Shown: positions 1 through 5,046 of the stretch, one piece after another | How the letters are laid out: each line of letters begins with the position of its first letter | Position numbering within the stretch: position 1 is the stretch's first letter | Origin: Rhodanobacter sp. | Lineage (GTDB): Bacteria; Pseudomonadota; Gammaproteobacteria; Xanthomonadales; Rhodanobacteraceae | Direction: 5' to 3' | NCBI GenBank assembly: GCA_026193555.1 | Contig: JAPHUU010000404.1 | Location: forward strand, 1 to 6,663 | DNA: 6,663 nt | Made by a program: the position numbers and the translations under genes | Notes under the pieces: generated by a model | What the model was told of the DNA's origin: nothing | What the model saw: only the letters and a program-made list of their open reading frames with translations | Databases searched by the model: none

Positions 1-1997
1 ACGCCGACCAGACCACCGACCGAATCGTTGGTGGACGTTGTCTTGACGCTGCCGGTGGCGTAGGCGTTGTTGATGGTTCCGCTGATGGCGTAGCCGACCA
101 GTCCGCCCGCATAGCGGATGCCGGTGATGCCGCCGCCCACCATGCCGATGTTGCGGATCGTGCTGTTGCTCGTGTAGCCGAACAGGCTCGCCGCGAACGC
201 CAGATGGGCACGGGTGTTCAGGTTGCTGACGGTGTGACCCAGACCGTCGAACCTGCCGGTGAAGGTGGCGCCGCCACTACCATCGCCGATGGGGTCGAAG
301 CCGTAGTAGCCGCCAAGGCCATCGGGGTTCCAGGTGGCCGTGACCGAGGCATCGATGTTGGCGCCCAGCACGTAGTTGCCGCTGAGGCTGCTGGCCGTCA
401 CGCCTTGCAGCGTCATCGTGCTGGGGGCGCTGCTGGCATCGCCTGCGTTGCCCAGGCTGGTGATGATCGTGTAGTTGATCGTGCTGCCACTGTTGCCGAG
501 CTGTGTGCTGAAGCTGCCGGTGCTGGCGAGATTGACCGGCGCGTTGACGGTGTAGTCGGAGACCACGCCAGCGATGACGCCGTTGGTCGAGCCCTGGCCG
601 TACTGCAAGGCCAGCCCGGCGGTGCCGGAACCATTCATCGCCGCGTCGATGACGATGTTGCGGTAGGCGTTCAGCGTGAGCGTGTTGGCGCTCCAGCTCA
701 CCGTGTCCTCGACGAAGATGTCGCCGTTGCCGGCGGAGCCACCGGTGGTGGACTGGATCGTGATGTTGCCGCTGCCCAGTTGCGTGGACAGGGTGGCGCC
801 GCTGATGTCGCCTCCACTGGCGGCGATGGTGAAGTCCTGCGGGTCGATCAGCCAGGTGCCGTTGGCGCCGCTGGCCGATTTCGTGGAGAGGGTGCTGCCG
901 TCGGCCACCTTCACGTGCGTGCCGGAGGTGTCGATGAAGCCGCCGTCGCCGCCGTCCGGTGCGGAGGCATCCAGCGTGCCAGCCACTTGCACGGTGCCGC
1001 TGTCCCCGCCCAGCAGCTCGATGGTGCCGTTGTGGTTCTGCGCCGTCTGCGCGTGAATCTGCCCGCTGTTGTTCACCACCGTCTGCAGCAGCGCATCCCT
1101 GGCCTGCGCCGACAGGATCACCGTGCCGCCGTCGGCCCGGATGAGTCCGCCGTTCTGCGCCAGCGCATTCAGGGTGCTGCTGCTGACCTTGAATCTCAGC
1201 AGCGAGTTGCCCGCCAGCGTCAGGTTGACGCTGCCGCCCGCGCCCAGCGCCGTGGTGCCTTCGGGCGTGGCGATGTTGCCGTTGTTGCTGACATCGGCGC
1301 CGAGGAAGGCGACATAGCCGCCGGTGGTGGCATGGATCGAACCGTCATTGCGCACCCCCGCCGTGCTGCTGCCGGCGAAGTGGTAGGTGCCGCTGAGGAA
1401 ATTCTGGTCGGTGATGTCGAGCGTGGAGGCAATGATGCCGCCCACATCCACCTGCGCACCGGGTGCGAAGTAGATGCCGTTGGGATTGACCAGGAACACC
1501 TGGCCGTTGGCATTGAGGTGGCCGTAGATCGCACTCGGATCGGAACCCAGCACCCGGTTCAGCGCGACACTGGAGCTGTTGGGCTGGTTGAAGGTGACCG
1601 TCTGGTCCGCACCGATGCTGAAGGACTGCCAGTTCAGGATCGTGTTCTGGCTCCCCTGATTCACCGTCAGCGTGCTGCCGCTCTGGCTGATCGAAGCCTG
1701 ACCGCTGACCACCTGTCCGCCCGTGGGCAGCGGCAGCGTCGGCGGGGCGACGACAGCCTGCGTCACGCTCTGCGTCAGCGTGCTGCCGCCTTGTACCGTG
1801 CTGGTGGAGATCGCCGCCAGCGCTGCGCCGGGCAGCAGCCCCAGTGCCAGCAGCAGCGCGCCGCTCAGCGGCGCCAGCCGATGCCGGGCAGGGCTGCGCT
1901 GCGAAGCACCGCTACCGCCTTTGGCGCGGACGATCTCGGCCACCGGCACCATCGCGCCGAGAGCGTGATTCCAGATCAGACGGTAGATGTGATTCAT
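1..1997 (-). CDS. TpsA-family two-partner secretion adhesin (filamentous haemagglutinin-like), N-terminal 665 residues, C-terminus cut by window edge
   Basis: This encodes a large exoprotein of the FhaB/TpsA type, exported by Sec and then across the outer membrane by the TpsB encoded just upstream. The protein begins MNHIYRLIWNHALGAMVPVA, a textbook ESPR (extended signal peptide region), which fixes the start at 1997. A hydrophobic signal core follows (about 41-61, ending AALA). The TPS/haemagglutination-activity domain spans roughly 62-300 and carries GQVFLVNPNGIYF, with the NPNGI motif at 171-175. Further along are GGFIDTSG (352-359) and WLIDPQDFTI (382-391), both common in this family. From about 581 the protein becomes GLUG-like repeats: GRFDGLGHTVSNL, then GGLVG at 631-635 and again at 661-665. 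The frame is open to the left edge, so the shaft and C-terminal function (adhesin, or contact-dependent toxin) cannot be judged. Start, ESPR and TPS domain are seen directly; the surface-adhesin role is inferred from family. Confidence 0.94.
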   Translation of the reverse strand, partial: MNHIYRLIWNHALGAMVPVAEIVRAKGGSGASQRSPARHRLAPLSGALLLALGLLPGAALAAISTSTVQGGSTLTQSVTQAVVAPPTLPLPTGGQVVSGQASISQSGSTLTVNQGSQNTILNWQSFSIGADQTVTFNQPNSSSVALNRVLGSDPSAIYGHLNANGQVFLVNPNGIYFAPGAQVDVGGIIASTLDITDQNFLSGTYHFAGSSTAGVRNDGSIHATTGGYVAFLGADVSNNGNIATPEGTTALGAGGSVNLTLAGNSLLRFKVSSSTLNALAQNGGLIRADGGTVILSAQARDALLQTVVNNSGQIHAQTAQNHNGTIELLGGDSGTVQVAGTLDASAPDGGDGGFIDTSGTHVKVADGSTLSTKSASGANGTWLIDPQDFTIAASGGDISGATLSTQLGSGNITIQSTTGGSAGNGDIFVEDTVSWSANTLTLNAYRNIVIDAAMNGSGTAGLALQYGQGSTNGVIAGVVSDYTVNAPVNLASTGSFSTQLGNSGSTINYTIITSLGNAGDASSAPSTMTLQGVTASSLSGNYVLGANIDASVTATWNPDGLGGYYGFDPIGDGSGGATFTGRFDGLGHTVSNLNTRAHLAFAASLFGYTSNSTIRNIGMVGGGITGIRYAGGLVGYAISGTINNAYATGSVKTTSTNDSVGGLVG
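3..107 (-). repeat. GLUG-type repeat in TpsA, 30-codon spacing
   Basis: Plus-strand segments 3-17 and 93-107 match at 13 of 15 bases and are 90 bp apart. On the coding strand each encodes GGLVG (residues 661-665 and 631-635). The unit GGLVGYAISGTINNAYATGS fits the GLUG motif found in long bacterial surface proteins. The degenerate SLFGYTSNSTIRNIG just before (604-618) looks like an earlier unit, and the array probably continues past the left edge. Confidence 0.65.
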
Positions 1998-2000
1998 GCG

Positions 2001-2017
2001 TCAGGCCCCCTGCCTGA
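2001..2017 (-). promoter_or_regulatory. Hairpin with the tpsA ribosome-binding site in its loop
   Basis: Read on the minus strand, TCAGGC and GCCTGA are perfect 6-bp inverted arms around a 5-nt loop, AGGGG. That loop is the only good Shine-Dalgarno match before tpsA and lies 9 nt from its ATG. A stem around the ribosome-binding site could damp tpsA translation or tie it to ribosomes coming from tpsB. The sequence is seen directly; the regulatory effect is inferred, and a 6-bp stem could be chance in GC-rich DNA. Confidence 0.5.
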
Positions 2018-2036
2018 AGTGGGTCATGCGTTGTGC

Positions 2037-3701
2037 TCAGAGGTCCGCGTTGAAGCCGATCCACCATTGACCGCCGACGCGCGCACCGGAACTGGTGCGG
2101 TTGCTGCCGACGCCGTGCACATAAGCCAGATGCACGCTCAGCGTCTGCTTCCACTGGTAGTCCATGCCCAGGCCAGCGCCGGCCAGATCCGAGCTGATGG
2201 CGCCGCTGGTGGCGGTGGGGCGCTGCCACACCTTGCCGTCCTGCAGCAGCAGCGCGCCGCGCAGTTCGCCGCCGAAGGGGCGGGCGATCGCGTGGCTGAG
2301 GTTGGCGCCGAGCAGCGCGCCGGCTTCGCCGCCATCCGCATCAATGGGGGCGCTCATCACGCCGTAGGAGCCGCCCAGATAGAACTTCTCGCTGCCGTCC
2401 AGCGAGTGCGAGGCCATCTGCGCGCTGAGGTTCAACTGCAACTGCCATTCGCGCGGCAGCGGCTGATCGCGCTGCACCTGCAAGCTTGCCAGCCAGAAGC
2501 CGCCACGGGCGTTGGCGCCGGCGGTGTCAGAGACCAGCGCATCCGGGCTGTCCATGCTCAGCGTGCCGTGGCTGACGCTGAGGCCGCCGGAGGTGACGCC
2601 GTGCGTGTCGGCCAAGGCGCCGTCCACGCTGATGCGCGCCTCGCGCACATGCGAGCGGCTGGTGGTGCCGACGGTGACGCTGCGCTGGACGAAGCCGTTG
2701 CGCAGCGCATCCACGCGCACGCTCAGCAGGCGGCCCGGCTCCAGCACCAGCGGGTAGCTGGCATCCAGACCGATCTGGTTGACGCGGCCGCTCTGCTCCA
2801 GCGCGGCGAACGCGCCGCCCAGGCGATACAGCGTGCGCGAGCCGTAGGCGCCCGCGCGCAGGCCGTTGTGCAGGTCCGGCGAGGTGAGGCTGAAGCCGCC
2901 CGCGTGCAGCAGGCCGCCGGCGCTGGTGAGGGTGGTCACCGCCGCCTGCGCGCCGTGGCCGAACGGGTTGTCGATGCTGACATCGACGCCGCCACGGGTG
3001 CGGCCGGTGTACTCGCTGCCGTAGTTGTCCGCGTGCAGGCGGGTGTGCACCAGCGGGCCGTCGCTGAGATCGACCTTCAAGGTGCTGGTGCCCGGCTGCG
3101 CGCCGGGGATCAGGGTGCCGGCCACGCGCACGCCGGGGGTGCGGTTGAGCAGCAGCAGGCCACGGTCCAGCGGAGCCTGCGCGATCGGCTGGCCCGCGCT
3201 GACGCCCAGCGTGCGCTTGGCCTGCGCGGGCGCGAGACGCGAACCCTGCACGGCGATGCGGTCGTAGGTGGGCTCGACCACCTGGATGCGCACCACGCCG
3301 TCCTTGATGGTCTGCGCGGGGATGAAGGCGTTGGCCAGCGGGTAGCCCTGCGCGCGGTAGAGCGCGGCGATGCGCTGCGCGGCCTGTTGCAGATCGCCCA
3401 GGGTGACGGTGCGGCCCTGCAGGCTCTGCACCATCGGTGCGAGCGCGGAGGCGGGCAGCAGCGCGTTGCCTTCGATGTCGATGCGGGCGACCGGAATCGG
3501 CGTGCTCGACTGGCCCTGCTGCTGCTCTGGCGCGGGCAGGCTCAGCACGTTGGTCGGCGCGGTGGGAAGCGCTGGCGGCGGCGCGGTCTGCTTGAGCACG
3601 GTGCCCGGAGGCGGCGCGGTCTGCGCGTGGGCGAACGGAGCAAAACTCAAGGCAAAAAGCACAGGCGCAAGTGTCCTGCGCGAGGCATGGGTGTCAGTCA
3701 T
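2037..3701 (-). CDS. TpsB/FhaC-type outer-membrane transporter of the two-partner secretion system (POTRA plus beta-barrel)
   Basis: An Omp85-superfamily pore that recognises the TPS domain of its partner in the periplasm and passes it to the cell surface. It is 554 residues, the usual TpsB size. Order of parts: signal peptide 1-26 (RRTLAPVLFALSFAPFAHA, cleavage before Gln27); a proline-rich linker 27-67 with two QTAPPP units; POTRA 1 about 69-144 (VARIDIEGNALLPASAL ... YRAQGYPLANAFIPAQ); POTRA 2 about 145-219; barrel from about 220, opening with HADNYGSEYTGRTRGGVDVS and NPFGHG, typical of TpsB. The L6-loop segment reads FYLGGSYGVMSAP (about 441-453), so the usual arginine of the VRGY/F motif is Met449. 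The last strand ends WWIGFNADL. The start is placed at the ATG before the signal peptide; no good Shine-Dalgarno sequence precedes it, and an AAGGGGAT lies about 25 nt upstream, so a few residues could be misplaced. The frame stays open to 3902, but that extension has no signal peptide and runs into the sulfotransferase gene. Confidence 0.95.
   Translation of the reverse strand: MTDTHASRRTLAPVLFALSFAPFAHAQTAPPPGTVLKQTAPPPALPTAPTNVLSLPAPEQQQGQSSTPIPVARIDIEGNALLPASALAPMVQSLQGRTVTLGDLQQAAQRIAALYRAQGYPLANAFIPAQTIKDGVVRIQVVEPTYDRIAVQGSRLAPAQAKRTLGVSAGQPIAQAPLDRGLLLLNRTPGVRVAGTLIPGAQPGTSTLKVDLSDGPLVHTRLHADNYGSEYTGRTRGGVDVSIDNPFGHGAQAAVTTLTSAGGLLHAGGFSLTSPDLHNGLRAGAYGSRTLYRLGGAFAALEQSGRVNQIGLDASYPLVLEPGRLLSVRVDALRNGFVQRSVTVGTTSRSHVREARISVDGALADTHGVTSGGLSVSHGTLSMDSPDALVSDTAGANARGGFWLASLQVQRDQPLPREWQLQLNLSAQMASHSLDGSEKFYLGGSYGVMSAPIDADGGEAGALLGANLSHAIARPFGGELRGALLLQDGKVWQRPTATSGAISSDLAGAGLGMDYQWKQTLSVHLAYVHGVGSNRTSSGARVGGQWWIGFNADL
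3577..3624 (-). repeat. 15-bp direct repeat encoding the QTAPPP units of TpsB
   Basis: GGCGGCGCGGTCTGC occurs at 3577-3591 and 3610-3624 on the plus strand, offset by 33 bp, exactly 11 codons. It encodes QTAPP twice in the proline-rich segment between the signal peptide and POTRA 1 (residues 27 and 38). In FhaC the corresponding region holds the plug helix and a linker. The in-frame offset suggests local duplication in a flexible linker, and copy number could differ between strains. Confidence 0.7.
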
Positions 3702-3745
3702 CGTGGTCAACTTGATCGTCAGCAGGATCCCCTTTCCAGTCGATG

Positions 3746-3774
3746 AGGATAAGCGGATGCGATGGACGTCACAA
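3746..3774 (-). promoter_or_regulatory. Putative sigma-70-like promoter for the tpsB-tpsA operon
   Basis: On the minus strand, TTGTGA (3774-3769; 4 of 6 to TTGACA) and TATCCT (3751-3746; 4 of 6 to TATAAT) are separated by exactly 17 bp, within the sulfotransferase-tpsB gap and about 45 bp upstream of the tpsB start. This would let the secretion pair be transcribed without the sulfotransferase. It is the best pair I could find in the gap, but it rests on consensus matching by eye. Confidence 0.35.
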
Positions 3775-3811
3775 CGCCTGCACGTCAGTTCGTCCTGGCG
3801 CTTGCTGTCTT

Positions 3812-4912
3812 TCAGGCGCGGCTGAGTTCGGGGAAATGCAGCCCCAGCGCGCTCCAGGCTGTGGTCACTGTCTGCACCGCTTCGTCGCCACGCGCCAGCC
3901 ACTCCGCATGGTGTCGAGACTTGTCGTGGGTGTGCACCGGCTCCGGCGCGGCACCGGCGTCGCCGTAGTTCGTGCGGTAGTCGCGCACCACCTGTTCCAG
4001 CGATTCCTTGCCGTAGGGCACGATGCGCACTTCGTCGCGGTTACCCAGGAAAAGGCCCGAGGTGGCCATGTTGAGGTGGAACTGTGTCCAGCCTGCCAAC
4101 ACCGCCTCGAAGTAGCTCATCGTCGCCACCTCTTGCGCGCCGAAGCCGAGGTGCATGAGGTCGTTGATGATCCAGCGCTCGATCGCGCTGCGCGGCGCGG
4201 CCACCGGGAATAGGCCATTCGTGGGCAGGCCGCCGCACTTCTCGTAGATGGAGATGCACGCCGGCACCGGGTGGCGCACCGTGGCCAGGTAATCGGCGCG
4301 GCCCTGGCCCAGCAGCATCTTGAAGCTGCCGGCCCAGGCCAGGATCTTGTGCATTTTCTTCGGCGCCAGCCAGAAGCCGCCCTGGCGGCGCTCGGTGTTG
4401 CGCTGGTAGTACAGCCTGGCGAGCACGAGGAACTCGGCGACCTGGAACATCGCCTCCTGCAAGTGGTAGTACGGCTGGTTGCCGGCCCAGTCGTACCAGG
4501 TCTCGCGCAGGTCGGGGAAACCGTCGTGCGCCAGCGCCTCGGACACCCGCGTGTGATCCAGCCCCAGCGTGCGCAGCAGCTCCTTGGTCAGGTAGCTGCC
4601 GCCGCTGCGCGGATAGCCGATGACGAAGGCGAAGCGCGTGTCCTTGAGGTAGTCGCGCACCAGCGGGTAGTTGCCCGAGAGCAGCGCGATGGCGATCTGC
4701 AGGGTGTCGTTGAGTGCACGCTGGCTCAGCGGCGTCTGGAACATCGTCTCGTCGAACTTCGGCAGCGGCGTGGGCGCGGCGAGGAAATCCACCGTCTGGT
4801 TGGCCCAGTCGTACGAGCCGTCCGTCCAGTTCGGGAACTGCTCATTCATCTCGGCGAGGATGCCGACGAAGGCGGGCGAGGGCGTAAAACGGAGATGGAT
4901 ATCGAAATTCAT
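3812..4912 (-). CDS. PAPS-dependent sulfotransferase family protein
   Basis: A 366-residue enzyme predicted to move a sulfuryl group from PAPS to a hydroxyl or amine acceptor in the cytoplasm; no signal peptide or membrane segment is visible. The 5'-phosphosulfate-binding loop is FAFVIGYPRSGGSYLTKELL (95-114), a variant of GxPRSGTTxL with Ser in place of the second Thr. The 3'-phosphate-binding motif is ADYLATVRHPVPACISIYEK (206-225), with Arg213 and Ser221 as the expected contacts. Between them, LAPKKMHKIL (183-191) matches the usual Lys-containing strand. The acceptor cannot be predicted: tyrosine, carbohydrate and small-molecule sulfotransferases share these motifs. The start at 4912 is chosen because the product begins with an orderly fold (MNFDIHLRF); it lacks a clear Shine-Dalgarno sequence. 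An upstream ATG at 4981 would add 23 low-complexity basic residues and is less likely. It lies 110 bp upstream of tpsB on the same strand and diverges from glnD. Confidence 0.88.
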   Translation of the reverse strand: MNFDIHLRFTPSPAFVGILAEMNEQFPNWTDGSYDWANQTVDFLAAPTPLPKFDETMFQTPLSQRALNDTLQIAIALLSGNYPLVRDYLKDTRFAFVIGYPRSGGSYLTKELLRTLGLDHTRVSEALAHDGFPDLRETWYDWAGNQPYYHLQEAMFQVAEFLVLARLYYQRNTERRQGGFWLAPKKMHKILAWAGSFKMLLGQGRADYLATVRHPVPACISIYEKCGGLPTNGLFPVAAPRSAIERWIINDLMHLGFGAQEVATMSYFEAVLAGWTQFHLNMATSGLFLGNRDEVRIVPYGKESLEQVVRDYRTNYGDAGAAPEPVHTHDKSRHHAEWLARGDEAVQTVTTAWSALGLHFPELSRA

Positions 4913-5046
4913 GCGTCGGGAAGAGGTGCCACGGAGGGAGGGAGGCGCTGGCTGTCGGCACGGTAGTCGGTGCCTTTGCATCCGCCGCAGGGTGTCATGC
5001 CGACAAGGCCTTTGACAATTCGCCCATGGGGCCGGAGTCTGCTGGT
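4913..5046. other. Divergent intergenic region between the sulfotransferase gene and glnD
   Basis: This 134-bp gap must hold the start signals of both genes. A perfect TTGACA lies on the plus strand at 5012-5017, but no acceptable -10 follows at 16 to 18 bp. On the minus strand TTGTCA and TTGTCG occur, again without a clear -10. An AAGGCCTT palindrome is at 5005-5012. No terminator or small RNA is apparent. Confidence 0.6.
5034..5037 (+). promoter_or_regulatory. glnD ribosome-binding site deciding the start
   Basis: GGAG sits 9 nt before the ATG at 5047 and lies downstream of the competing in-frame ATG at 5026, which it therefore cannot serve. This supports the shorter GlnD N-terminus. Confidence 0.5.

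Noticed and set aside
204..3746. 1180-codon open frame on the plus strand across both secretion genes
   Set aside because: It is in exact codon register antisense to tpsA and tpsB, which share one frame. Antisense stops there would need TTA, CTA or TCA codons in the real genes, and these are rare in high-GC DNA. Its product is low-complexity (rich in A, G, R, V, Q), has no recognisable domain, and crosses the tpsA-tpsB junction.
3702..3811. Transcription terminator between the sulfotransferase gene and tpsB
   Set aside because: I found no GC-rich stem followed by a T-run on the minus strand, so readthrough from the sulfotransferase cannot be ruled out.
3702..3902. 67-codon N-terminal extension of TpsB
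   Set aside because: It would overlap the end of the sulfotransferase gene and bury the signal peptide (LAPVLFALSFAPFAHAQ) internally. The ATG at 3701 gives a normal exported protein.
4271..4966. 231-codon open frame on the plus strand opposite the sulfotransferase
   Set aside because: It is antisense to a gene with clear PAPS-binding motifs, and its composition is typical of GC-rich shadow frames.
4913..4981. 23-residue N-terminal extension of the sulfotransferase from the ATG at 4981
   Set aside because: The added segment is basic, proline-rich and unlike a folded domain, and it would be read through the G/C-tract. It is not excluded, since neither start has a good ribosome-binding site.
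5012..5017. Perfect TTGACA -35 hexamer as a glnD promoter
   Set aside because: No plausible -10 lies 16 to 18 bp downstream. The nearest extended -10-like TGGTATGG is 28 bp away and overlaps the start codon.
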